DNA from: Gammaproteobacteria bacterium
GTDB taxonomy: Bacteria; Pseudomonadota; Gammaproteobacteria; GRL18
Length of the DNA stretch: 7,316 bases
Assembly: GCA_013139395.1 (NCBI GenBank)
Contig: WTAX01000493.1
Span: 1 to 7,316, forward strand
Direction of reading: 5' to 3'
Below are positions 1-6,190 of this stretch, piece by piece. Position 1 is the stretch's first letter. The number at the start of each line of letters is the position of its first letter. The notes under the pieces were generated by a model. That model worked only from the letters and a program-made list of their open reading frames with translations. It had not been told where the DNA came from and ran no database searches. The translations under genes and the position numbers were made by a program.

Positions 1-718
1 GGCGCGTTTCGGCAAAGAAAGTCCAGCAGATAAAATAATTGTTGCTGGTGTTCGTTTTATGGGCGAAACGGCTAAGATCCTTTCCCCTGAAAAAACCGTA
101 GTAATGCCTAATCTTGAAGCCACTTGCTCTCTTGATCTGGGCTGTGCTCCTGAAGAGTTTCTTCCCTTTTGTGATGCACATCCAGATCGCACTGTGGTGG
201 TCTATTCTAACACCAGCGCACAAGTCAAAGCACGGGCAGATTGGGTTGTCACTTCTGGAATCGCAGTTAAAGTCATCAAACATCTGGTCAGTGAAGGCAA
301 AAAAATTCTCTGGGCACCCGATCGCCATCTGGGCAAATACATTCAAAGTATCACCAATGCTGACATGCTGCTTTGGCAGGGTTCCTGTATTGTTCATGAT
401 GAATTTAAAGCCGATACCCTACTCGCCCTCAAAGAAAAACACCCGGATGCTAAAACCTTTATCGTAGCAACGGAGAATCGTATTTTTTATAAAATGCAGC
501 AGGCTGCTCCAGATAAAAAGCTCATTGAAGCCCCGACAGGCGGCGTGGGAGCCAGTTGTACCATGTGTGCTCATTGTTCATGGATGGCTATGAACAGTCT
601 GCAGGGCATATTGAATGTTCTTGAACAGGATATTAATCACGTGAATGTTGAAGAAAGTGTCCGCCTTAAAGCATTTGCATCAACACAACGGCTATTGGAT
701 TTTGCTGCAGCTCAATAG
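1..718 (+). CDS. nadA: Quinolinate synthase NadA, 5'-truncated by window edge and internally deleted
   Basis: NadA condenses iminoaspartate with dihydroxyacetone phosphate to quinolinate in NAD biosynthesis, using a [4Fe-4S] cluster. The reading frame is open from base 2 and the first residues (ARFGKESP, then [18 protein letters not shown]) match the E. coli protein from roughly residue 75, so the true start is off the left edge and the ATG at 59 is internal. All three cluster cysteine contexts are present: [11 protein letters not shown] (near 116-150), GSCIVHDEF (near 380-405) and [10 protein letters not shown] (near 550-580). The YxNTSA and TSGIAV active-site segments are also retained. However, HPDA (to base 451) runs directly into [16 protein letters not shown], whereas E. 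coli has about 34 more residues there, with the HPE and GSTS motifs. The frame is kept. The family call is certain; activity is doubtful. The comparison is from memory, not from an alignment. Confidence 0.9.
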   Translation, partial: ARFGKESPADKIIVAGVRFMGETAKILSPEKTVVMPNLEATCSLDLGCAPEEFLPFCDAHPDRTVVVYSNTSAQVKARADWVVTSGIAVKVIKHLVSEGKKILWAPDRHLGKYIQSITNADMLLWQGSCIVHDEFKADTLLALKEKHPDAKTFIVATENRIFYKMQQAAPDKKLIEAPTGGVGASCTMCAHCSWMAMNSLQGILNVLEQDINHVNVEESVRLKAFASTQRLLDFAAAQ

Positions 719-750
719 CTGAATGTGATATCTATATCAACATTTTATGT

Positions 751-827
751 AACTATTCACCTTATTGTTTATAAAAAGCCTGTGGTAATATAACTATTCA
801 GCACATCGTTTACAAAAAGCCTGTGGT
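751..827. repeat. 36-bp imperfect direct repeat (two copies)
   Basis: Bases 751-786 and 792-827 both begin aactattca and end aaaaagcctgtggt, with 31 of 36 positions identical and a period of 41 bp. The last 11 bases of the second copy (817-827) are also the outer left arm of the long inverted repeat at 817-900. The first copy therefore offers a competing partner for the right arm. The origin is unknown; it may be a remnant of a dispersed intergenic repeat. Confidence 0.75.
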
Positions 828-900
828 TGCTTATTTTTCTGGCTTTGACTGTCTGAGCGTAGCGAGTTTCAAAGTTGGAAAAATAAGTGACCATAGGCTT
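817..900 (+). repeat. Long inverted repeat forming a 32-bp RNA stem on the + strand
   Basis: Bases 817-848 pair with 869-900 around a 20-nt loop (849-868) that contains GAGCGTAGCGAG. Base by base, 26 pairs are Watson-Crick. The other six (823/894, 828/889, 829/888, 840/877, 841/876, 842/875) are all G with T, so they become G·U pairs in + strand RNA but A-C mismatches in - strand RNA. No T-run follows base 900, so it is not a standard intrinsic terminator. It lies about 100 bp after nadA in the same direction and also downstream of the oppositely transcribed bufC. It could act as a 3'-end stabilising or processing hairpin, or be a REP/MITE-like dispersed element. The rest of the 719-972 gap shows no gene. 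Confidence 0.75.
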
Positions 901-972
901 AACAGTGGTAATTAAGAAATATAAGCTGAAATAAGTTACCTATTTTATTAACATCAATGTATACAGTGGTGT

Positions 973-1788
973 TTATATTCTCTGCAACGACACCGATCCT
1001 GTTTTAATCTCCGAGATAAGTCCCTCATTAACCCAATCCTGAACAAAACCTGCAACTCTTAACGGGGCATGCTGTTCATCAACCCATTCGCAAATCCCTT
1101 CACAAATATAAGAAAAGTCACTGCCTGACAGCATGGCATCCATAGCCCATGCTTCATCAACATCCATTGAGCGATACAGGGTTCGTAAATCTTTGCGCCA
1201 GATGCACCAGCCGGTGGGATAGTCATTTTCAAGAAGTTCAATAGGAGGTTCTTCATTATCAATGGCTTGCCATAATTGAGGAATATTAAAACGCAAATCC
1301 ACTCGATTGACTGTCGGGTGAAAATCAAACTTTAATTCAGGCCATCGTTCTGGTGCTATTTTCTGCAGTTCTTCCATATTCAGATGCGACTTATCGGCAG
1401 CATCAAAGGCTTCTCTTAATAACCACTCAAATCGAGCCATTTCTGCCAGGATAGATTGTTCTTTATAGCCATGAGTCTCACTCAAAAAAGAGCTCATTTG
1501 ATGACCAAAATATCTTAAAGAAAAATGTTGTGAGGGGTTATTAGTTAGATAATCCACACCAAGTTGAAAAAAATCATCATCACCTAATAAAGTATGCAAT
1601 GCGGGAAATGTATCTTGCAGTGCTTCAATCAAACGAAACTTATAGGCATTGGCGTATATATCTAAACGAGTTTGTACTGGGACTTTTTCAGTACCTGTCA
1701 CCGACTGTTTGATCTGCGGATTTGCCTGCTGCAGCCAGGATAACATTTGACTTTGAATATCACTCAGGTTCGGAAGCACCCTGCTCAT
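973..1788 (-). CDS. bufC: DUF2063 / HvfC-BufC family peptide-modification partner protein
   Basis: This 271-residue protein belongs to the DUF2063 (HvfC/BufC/MbnC-like) family, which pairs with MNIO enzymes and is thought to bind the precursor peptide and present it to the oxygenase. The N-terminal domain (about residues 10-105) shows the typical pattern: LDIYANAYKFRLIEAL, then DTFPALHTLLGDDDFFQL, and PSQHFSLRYFGHQMSSFL. A second domain covers about 150-260. There is no signal peptide or membrane helix, so it should be cytosolic. Its ATG overlaps the bufB stop (ATGA, 1785-1788), which implies translational coupling, and AGGAG (1797-1801) is placed as its ribosome site. The old Pfam label 'putative DNA-binding domain' is probably misleading here. 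Confidence 0.88.
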   Translation of the reverse strand: MSRVLPNLSDIQSQMLSWLQQANPQIKQSVTGTEKVPVQTRLDIYANAYKFRLIEALQDTFPALHTLLGDDDFFQLGVDYLTNNPSQHFSLRYFGHQMSSFLSETHGYKEQSILAEMARFEWLLREAFDAADKSHLNMEELQKIAPERWPELKFDFHPTVNRVDLRFNIPQLWQAIDNEEPPIELLENDYPTGWCIWRKDLRTLYRSMDVDEAWAMDAMLSGSDFSYICEGICEWVDEQHAPLRVAGFVQDWVNEGLISEIKTGSVSLQRI

Positions 1789-2750
1789 ACGAGCATCTCC
1801 TGGTTTTGTGGAAACTCATAGGCTAATCTGGATTGAATTTTTTGTACCTTTTTTTCTATCTGCACTGCATCATAGCCTGTTTGCTTAACCTGCTCTGAAA
1901 TTTCTCTAGCCAGATTGAGCTCCATTAGCAATGTTTCTAAGGGTGGGATATTATCATCCCGTTCTATCATAAAAGTGACATCACCAAAATGTTCTACCGC
2001 TTTGGCATAAAGAGACCAGACCGCATCACAAACCGGCATATCATGCGTGTCGATTACATAATCACCGTAATCACTATGACCTGCCAGATGAAATTGCTGA
2101 ACTCGTTCTTTTGGTACTGATAATAGATAATCCAGGGGATTAAATTCATGATTAATTGCTGAGACATAAATATTATTAATATCTAATAATAATAAACAAT
2201 CCGCTCTATGAGCAATTTCACTTAAAAATTCCCACTCTGTCATTTCTGATTGTTTATAGCTGACATAACTTGACACGTTTTCAATGAGCATCCTGTCACC
2301 CAGAAAATCCTGAACTTGCGAAATACGCTCAACAACATGATTAATCGCCTCTTCCGTATAGGGCAAGGGCAATAAATCATGAGCATTAGTACCATTGGTA
2401 CCGGTCCAGCAAAGGTGGTCGGAGAGCCAATGGGCATTTATTCTATTCTTGAGTGTTTTAACCTGCTTGAGATAGTCCTTATCCAACGCACCGGTATTAC
2501 CTATATTCATAGAAACACCATGCATTGCCATAGGATAGTGTTCAGCAATCTTGTCCAGAAAATACAAGGGCTTTCCCCCTGCAACCAGATAATTTTCTGT
2601 GAGGATTTCAAACCAGTCAACATTGGGGCGAGAGTTGTTTTCTGCTAAGGAGCCGGCAACAGGTAAAGAATCTATCACATCCTGATAGTGTTCTTTTCTT
2701 AAACCAAGACCAAATCCCATACTCTGGTATTTTTTATTATTATCCATCAT
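1785..2750 (-). CDS. bufB: MNIO (DUF692) multinuclear non-heme iron oxygenase, bufferin maturase BufB
   Basis: This 321-residue TIM-barrel enzyme is of the DUF692/MNIO family (MbnB, HvfB, BufB), which uses two or three iron ions to oxidise cysteines of a precursor peptide. Metal-ligand motifs appear in order: HGVSMNIG (residues 77-84), SDHLCWTG (110-117), IENVSS (156-161), LLLDINN (187-193), HLAGH (221-225), DTH (234-236) and IERDD (262-266). The length is normal for the family and no key motif is missing. The C-terminal 40 residues are charged and helical-looking. The start at 2750 is followed by a second ATG at 2747. GGA abuts the first ATG and AGGT lies about 12 nt upstream, so initiation looks weak, which fits less enzyme than precursor being made. 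It follows bufA and overlaps bufC by 4 bp. Confidence 0.93.
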   Translation of the reverse strand: MMDNNKKYQSMGFGLGLRKEHYQDVIDSLPVAGSLAENNSRPNVDWFEILTENYLVAGGKPLYFLDKIAEHYPMAMHGVSMNIGNTGALDKDYLKQVKTLKNRINAHWLSDHLCWTGTNGTNAHDLLPLPYTEEAINHVVERISQVQDFLGDRMLIENVSSYVSYKQSEMTEWEFLSEIAHRADCLLLLDINNIYVSAINHEFNPLDYLLSVPKERVQQFHLAGHSDYGDYVIDTHDMPVCDAVWSLYAKAVEHFGDVTFMIERDDNIPPLETLLMELNLAREISEQVKQTGYDAVQIEKKVQKIQSRLAYEFPQNQEMLV

Positions 2751-2796
2751 TCCAATTTTTTTACCTGTTAGTGGAAAATATTTGCCAGGCCAATAC

Positions 2797-2820
2797 CTGC
2801 TTTATTTTTTAAAAAAGCAG
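2797..2820 (-). promoter_or_regulatory. Hairpin between bufA and bufB
   Basis: CTGCTTT (2797-2803) pairs with AAAGCAG (2814-2820), giving a 7-bp stem that can extend by two A-T pairs past one mismatch. It lies about 20 nt after the bufA stop. The T/A-runs are inside the stem and loop rather than after it, so it is not a normal terminator. It could partly end transcription or protect the bufA 3' end and so set the precursor-to-enzyme ratio. That role is inference. Confidence 0.4.
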
Positions 2821-2838
2821 ATATCGCTAAGCAATCAA

Positions 2839-3099
2839 TTAACCGAGTACTTTACCGCCTTTATCAACACATTCTTTTTCACTTGCCTTAATCCAGCCCT
2901 GGCCTTTACAGCTGTTTTGTCCTTTACACGCATTAGTCGCAGTAGCACAGGCAGAGCTTCCTTTACAAGCATTAATACCACTGCATTTCACCATAGCTTC
3001 AGCAGGTGATGCAGTGGCTGTTGCAGTAAAACCTGTGGCAATTAATGCCGCCGCGGCAGCAGCAAGAGCAACAGAAGATAATTTTTTATTAGTGTTCAT
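2839..3099 (-). CDS. bufA: BufA2-type bufferin precursor peptide (secreted, Cys-rich RiPP)
   Basis: This 86-residue precursor has a clear Sec signal peptide: MNTNKK, a hydrophobic alanine-rich stretch (about 7-24) and an Ala-x-Ala site ending near residue 30. The exported part carries six cysteines at 39, 45, 51, 58, 64 and 77, in the pattern KCSG, ACKG, ACAT, ACKG, SCKG, ECVD; three are CKG. This matches my memory of BufA2-family bufferin-type metallophores. They differ from BufA1 (DUF2282) and from EGKCG-repeat HvfA. The product is expected to be modified by BufB-BufC and to bind copper in the periplasm. AAGGA (3108-3112) is 8 nt before the ATG, a strong site. It is first in the operon. Copper binding is inferred from family knowledge. 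Confidence 0.9.
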   Translation of the reverse strand: MNTNKKLSSVALAAAAAALIATGFTATATASPAEAMVKCSGINACKGSSACATATNACKGQNSCKGQGWIKASEKECVDKGGKVLG

Positions 3100-3107
3100 G
3101 TTATTTT

Positions 3108-3112
3108 TCCTT
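3108..3112 (-). promoter_or_regulatory. Ribosome binding site of bufA
   Basis: AAGGA on the - strand lies 8 nt before the bufA ATG. It is much better than anything before bufB, in keeping with high production of the precursor. Confidence 0.7.
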
Positions 3113-3187
3113 ATTGAATTAATAAAAGCTAATTAAGTTTAAAACTAACTAAGTTTTTTACTGATGAACAACAACTCAGTTAAATAC

Positions 3188-3215
3188 AGTATAATTGACA
3201 TATATCATGAAACAA
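3188..3215 (-). promoter_or_regulatory. Candidate promoter of the buf operon
   Basis: On the - strand TATACT (3188-3193) matches five of six positions of the -10 consensus. TTGTTT (3210-3215), 16 bp upstream, is a weak -35. The transcript would start near 3181 and leave about 80 nt of leader before bufA. The weak -35 suggests an activator or an alternative sigma factor. It is the best candidate by eye only. Confidence 0.35.
3195..3208. promoter_or_regulatory. FNR/CRP-superfamily-like box
   Basis: TTGAC-N4-ATCAT matches the FNR/Anr consensus TTGAT-N4-ATCAA at eight of ten positions. It sits inside the spacer of the candidate buf promoter, where binding would repress, and about 130 bp before the divergent gene. 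This is an AT-rich region, so chance occurrence is possible. Confidence 0.3.
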
Positions 3216-3222
3216 TAACGGA

Positions 3223-3234
3223 AACTACGTAGTT
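3223..3234. promoter_or_regulatory. 12-bp perfect palindrome, candidate operator
   Basis: AACTACGTAGTT is a perfect palindrome in the divergent intergenic region, just upstream of the candidate buf -35 and about 100 bp before the HIT-like gene. Its position suits a dimeric regulator serving one or both genes. I do not recognise the regulator. Confidence 0.35.
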
Positions 3235-3336
3235 CTCTAAAAAATTACCCCATTCATAGTGATTTTTCTAGCATTAAAATTCAATTTTAGTGGATAATGT
3301 GTTTTTTAAAATCATTCAAACCGGTTAAGACTTTTT

Positions 3337-4374
3337 ATGCACAATAAAATATTTACCTCAAATGAGCAATTTCGCCATATCTTTGAGCAGGGATTGGTTA
3401 AATTGTTAGATTATGATGGTTTGGGCATTTTTATTCTGGTATTAGCCAATGCCAGTTTTGATCAGCACGTTCATGACTATACTCATAAAGCTTTATTAGA
3501 AAAATATGAGCAGTTAGCCCAAAAATATCGTTTTTTACTACAAGATGGTCAGCTTTTAACCGAGCCTGAAGATGATATTCTGGTTTTTTTAAAATTAATG
3601 GCAATGGGGATCGACAAGGTCAGTCAAACAGAATTTCGCCAGACCAAACAATGGGAATTACAATTTAATCATATTCGTTCACTAAGACCTGCTCGTATGA
3701 GTAAAAATATCATTGAAGGTATTCGTTTGGAATATGATCCTGACAGCTTCCATTTTAATAAGCCTTTTTTGCAAAAAGAAAGTTATTGGGATGGTATGAT
3801 GAATGGCAAACATCTGGATGTTTTTTATAATAAATTCCCTTTTGCCCGCTTCCATTCATTACTTGTGCCCAATAAAGAAGACTGTTTACCACAATATCTT
3901 ACGCATGTGTATCATGAGTATATCTGGCAAATTACAGAACAACTGGGTGATAATTTAAATGGTATTGGTATGGCCTATAATTCATACGGTGCTTTTTCTT
4001 CCATTAATCACCTGCATTTTCATCTATTTATTAAAGAGCATCCTCTTCCTGTCTGCAATTCACTCTGGACACACAATGGCGGAAATAAACCCTATCCTAT
4101 TGAATGTAAAGTATTTCACTCTATTGAGCCGGCCTGGGAGTTTATTGAACAATTACATGAACAACAGGTGAGTTACAACCTGATTTATTTACCAGGCATT
4201 GTGTATTGTCTGCCGCGCAAACATCAGGGAACTTATACTGATGCGTCATGGAGTAGTGGTTTCGCATGGTATGAAGTCAGTGGCGGCTTTACAACTTTTA
4301 ACCACACCCAGTTTATGGATCTGGATTGTCAGCAGCTTGAAGAAGAATTATCCTTATTACAAATTGATAGTTAA
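3337..4374 (+). CDS. HIT-superfamily protein resembling VTC2/GDPGP1 GDP-hexose phosphorylases
   Basis: This 345-residue protein carries the histidine-triad signature NHLHFHLF (H225, H227, H229), preceded by YNSYGAFSSI. That is very close to the plant VTC2 GDP-L-galactose phosphorylase segment (YNSLGAFATINHLHFQ) and the animal GDPGP1 one (HLHLH). NKFPF at 165-169, followed by FHSLLVPNKED, fits the substrate-side strand of this superfamily. Such enzymes cleave nucleoside-diphosphate sugars with phosphate through a covalent nucleotidyl-histidine; GalT and Ap4A phosphorylase are relatives. There is no signal peptide, so it should be cytosolic. The first about 110 residues are less recognisable. 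The start at 3337 has only a weak AAGA site upstream. It is divergent from the buf operon with a shared 237-bp region. The superfamily is fairly certain; the substrate is unknown. Confidence 0.75.
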   Translation: MHNKIFTSNEQFRHIFEQGLVKLLDYDGLGIFILVLANASFDQHVHDYTHKALLEKYEQLAQKYRFLLQDGQLLTEPEDDILVFLKLMAMGIDKVSQTEFRQTKQWELQFNHIRSLRPARMSKNIIEGIRLEYDPDSFHFNKPFLQKESYWDGMMNGKHLDVFYNKFPFARFHSLLVPNKEDCLPQYLTHVYHEYIWQITEQLGDNLNGIGMAYNSYGAFSSINHLHFHLFIKEHPLPVCNSLWTHNGGNKPYPIECKVFHSIEPAWEFIEQLHEQQVSYNLIYLPGIVYCLPRKHQGTYTDASWSSGFAWYEVSGGFTTFNHTQFMDLDCQQLEEELSLLQIDS

Positions 4375-4397
4375 AGCTTGATATTGAGTCGCTTTAA
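4371..4397 (+). other. Small hairpin at the 3' end of the HIT-like gene
   Basis: TTAAAGC (4371-4377) and GCTTTAA (4391-4397) form a perfect 7-bp stem with a 13-nt loop, and the stem includes the TAA stop codon. No T-run follows, so termination here is doubtful. Confidence 0.3.
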
Positions 4398-4447
4398 CAC
4401 CATTTAAACCTAAATTAACACATCATTTAATAGAAAGAGTTTTCATT

Positions 4448-4789
4448 ATGGCATTTGGTAATCCCCGCGGTTCTATGATCCGAAAAATAAGAACACCTGA
4501 AGAATATATCGCTATGGTCAAAGAACTTCGTGAAGATGTTTTTGATCTGCGTGAAGCCGTTGACTACGATCCCGATGAAATGGGACGCGCTGCTTTATTC
4601 GTTGAACCATTAGAGCAGATGGTTGGGGCGCTTTACCAATCATTTGCCGATGGCAGCTATGAGTTTAAGGATGAAGATCTGCCCTATATGCAAATTGTAA
4701 AAGAAAACAATTTCACTGCTATTTTGCCTATGCTGCACCTGCTCAAAGAAGTGAACAGAATTCATCGTGATGGTCTGGATATTGACTGA
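4448..4789 (+). CDS. Hypothetical protein, small and acidic
   Basis: This 113-residue protein is not recognised. It begins MAFGNPRGSMIRKIRTPEEY, is rich in Asp and Glu, and seems mostly helical (for example EEYIAMVKELREDVFDLREAV and FTAILPMLHLLKEVNRIHRDG). It has no cysteines, signal peptide or membrane helix, so a soluble cytosolic protein is likely. AGAAAGAG lies upstream of the ATG as a modest ribosome site. Its stop is one base before the ATG of the zinc-ribbon gene, so the two are probably translated from one message. Codon use resembles its neighbours and the frame is uninterrupted, which supports a real gene. Confidence 0.7.
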   Translation: MAFGNPRGSMIRKIRTPEEYIAMVKELREDVFDLREAVDYDPDEMGRAALFVEPLEQMVGALYQSFADGSYEFKDEDLPYMQIVKENNFTAILPMLHLLKEVNRIHRDGLDID

Positions 4790-4790
4790 G

Positions 4791-4979
4791 ATGGAAAAGC
4801 ACTATTGCAGTCATTGCGGTAACGAAATTGATGAAAACGCAGGCAGTTGCTCTATATGTAATGCACCCACACATTTTCATGGTAAAGACTGGCAAAAAAA
4901 AACACCTCGGAAATTTATCTTTTTCTTTATCGGGCTGGTTATTTTTTGCTTTTTAGTGATGTTTCTTGCCCCCAGATAA
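4791..4979 (+). CDS. Zinc-ribbon protein with one C-terminal membrane helix
   Basis: This 62-residue protein has a zinc ribbon with two CxxC knuckles (C6-SH-C9 in YCSHCGNEI, and C20-SI-C23 in SCSICNAP), a short basic linker (about 32-41) and one hydrophobic segment at about 42-60 ending in LAPR. The predicted form is a tail-anchored-like membrane protein with a cytosolic zinc ribbon. I chose the ATG at 4791 because zinc-ribbon proteins of this kind usually begin a few residues before the first CxxC. It also sits one base after the preceding stop. An in-frame GTG at 4767 would add eight residues overlapping the upstream gene. The function is unknown. Confidence 0.65.
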   Translation: MEKHYCSHCGNEIDENAGSCSICNAPTHFHGKDWQKKTPRKFIFFFIGLVIFCFLVMFLAPR

Positions 4980-5072
4980 AGAGCCATCAGCGTCTCTATT
5001 TATAAAGAGCCGTTAGCTTCTCTTTATTAAAAGCCATTAGCGTCTCTATTTATTAAAAGCCATCAGCGTTTC
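4977..5072. repeat. Four degenerate 24-26 bp tandem repeats between convergent genes
   Basis: Copies of the pattern AGCCRTYAGCGTYTCT, followed by an A/T-rich tail (TTTATWAA), start near 4982, 5008, 5032 and 5058, with spacings of 26, 24 and 26 bp. Copies one and three are almost identical over 22 bases. The fourth is cut short and includes the last codons and stop of flhB, so the array may have grown from the flhB 3' end. Copy two contains an 8-bp stem, ATAAAGAG/CTCTTTAT (5002-5027, loop 10 nt), a possible weak bidirectional terminator for the two converging transcripts. Confidence 0.75.
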
Positions 5073-6190
5073 AGCTCTTCTGGAATAGGTAAGCTTGACA
5101 TGTCAGGTTTATCTGCTTCAGTCACATCGCCATTTTTAAGCTGAAAAATATAAGCCAGTACCTGAGCTACCGCCACATACAGTCCGCCCGGGATTTCATG
5201 GCCTATTTCCACTGAATAATAAATCGCACGTGATAATGCCGGGATCTCCATAATAGGTATATCATTTGCCTGAGCCACATTACGTATTTGTAATGCCACC
5301 AGATCAGCTCCCTTAGCCAGCATAACCGGTGCGCCTGAACCGTCGGTATCATATTGTAAAGCAACAGCATAATGTGTTGGATTGGTAATAATAACGTCAG
5401 CCTTAGGCACATCACCCATCATACGCTGCATTGCCATATCTCGTTGTAATTGCCGTTGCCGACCTTTTATTTCTGGATTACCATCCGTATTTTTAGATTC
5501 ATCCTTCACTTCCTGCTTGGTCATTTTTAACTGCTTAGTATTACTCCAGAGCTGGTAAGGTACATCAATTGCTGCGACAACAATCATACCTAAAGAGACC
5601 AGTAGAAACTGCCAGCTTACAAGCTCCATTGCATGAATAAAAGAACCTGGAAAAGTTTCTTCTGATAAACCATAAAGTTCATTTTTCGCCTGCCAGAGAA
5701 AATAAACCGCAATACTGCCTAATAATAATATCTTAAAGATACTCTTCACTAACTCAATTAATCCCTGAGTGCCAAACATCTTTTTAAGGCCCTTTATCGG
5801 ATTCATTTTACTCAATTTGGGTATCAATGACTCACCTGAAAAATTAAAGCCGCCTAATATGGCACTGGATAAAACAGCAGTGATCAGCATTAAAATAAAA
5901 AGCGGTAAAAGAGCCTTCAACATAGCCGCAAGTTCAGCTTTAAGATGTGTAAATAATTGTTCTGGCGCAAAAAGAGTCGCTCGTTCTATTGAAAAATTAT
6001 GACGCATAATATCAGTAATGACTTCAACCATATCTTTGGCAAAAATCATAATACCAATAATAGCGGCAAGCAGCATAAAGAGAGTGGTTAATTCTTTAGA
6101 ACGGGGTATCTGGCCTTTTTTTCGGGATTCCGTTTTCTTTTTTTCCGTGGGGTCTTCCGACTTTTCCTGACCGTCTTCATTCTCCGCCAT
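5063..6190 (-). CDS. flhB: Flagellar type III export protein FlhB
   Basis: FlhB is an inner-membrane component of the flagellar export gate and switches export from rod/hook to filament substrates. The 375-residue protein has the typical charged N-terminus (GQEKSEDPTEKKKTESRKKGQ), about four membrane helices (near 35-52, 88-113, 147-166 and 188-210) and a cytosolic C-terminal domain with the NPTH self-cleavage site at N270-P271. The length is usual for the family (E. coli 382). The tail (SSLPIPEELKR) is short. Its ATG shares one base with the fliR stop (TGATG, 6188-6192), which indicates coupled translation. flhA does not follow in this window; instead the next genes converge. Confidence 0.97.
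   Translation of the reverse strand: MAENEDGQEKSEDPTEKKKTESRKKGQIPRSKELTTLFMLLAAIIGIMIFAKDMVEVITDIMRHNFSIERATLFAPEQLFTHLKAELAAMLKALLPLFILMLITAVLSSAILGGFNFSGESLIPKLSKMNPIKGLKKMFGTQGLIELVKSIFKILLLGSIAVYFLWQAKNELYGLSEETFPGSFIHAMELVSWQFLLVSLGMIVVAAIDVPYQLWSNTKQLKMTKQEVKDESKNTDGNPEIKGRQRQLQRDMAMQRMMGDVPKADVIITNPTHYAVALQYDTDGSGAPVMLAKGADLVALQIRNVAQANDIPIMEIPALSRAIYYSVEIGHEIPGGLYVAVAQVLAYIFQLKNGDVTEADKPDMSSLPIPEELKR

Noticed and set aside
59..61. ATG as the start of nadA
   Set aside because: The frame is open upstream and those residues match NadA, so this is an internal methionine.
817..900. Intrinsic terminator for nadA
   Set aside because: No T-run follows the stem, and the stem is much longer than usual.
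973..1788. BufC as a DNA-binding regulator, from the old DUF2063 label
   Set aside because: Its place after an MNIO gene, with a 4-bp overlap, fits a peptide-handling partner better.
2379..2648. 89-codon + strand reading frame within bufB
   Set aside because: It lies antisense to a well conserved enzyme and has no recognisable features.
2839..3099. Metallothionein
   Set aside because: A signal peptide and adjacent MNIO and DUF2063 genes point to a modified bufferin.
3195..3200. TTGACA as the -35 of a rightward promoter
   Set aside because: No acceptable -10 occurs 15-19 bp downstream.
4767..4790. GTG start of the zinc-ribbon gene
   Set aside because: It would overlap the upstream gene and add eight residues unlike the family; the ATG at 4791 is better placed.
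4977..5072. CRISPR array
   Set aside because: The units follow each other directly without unique spacers, and the spacing varies.
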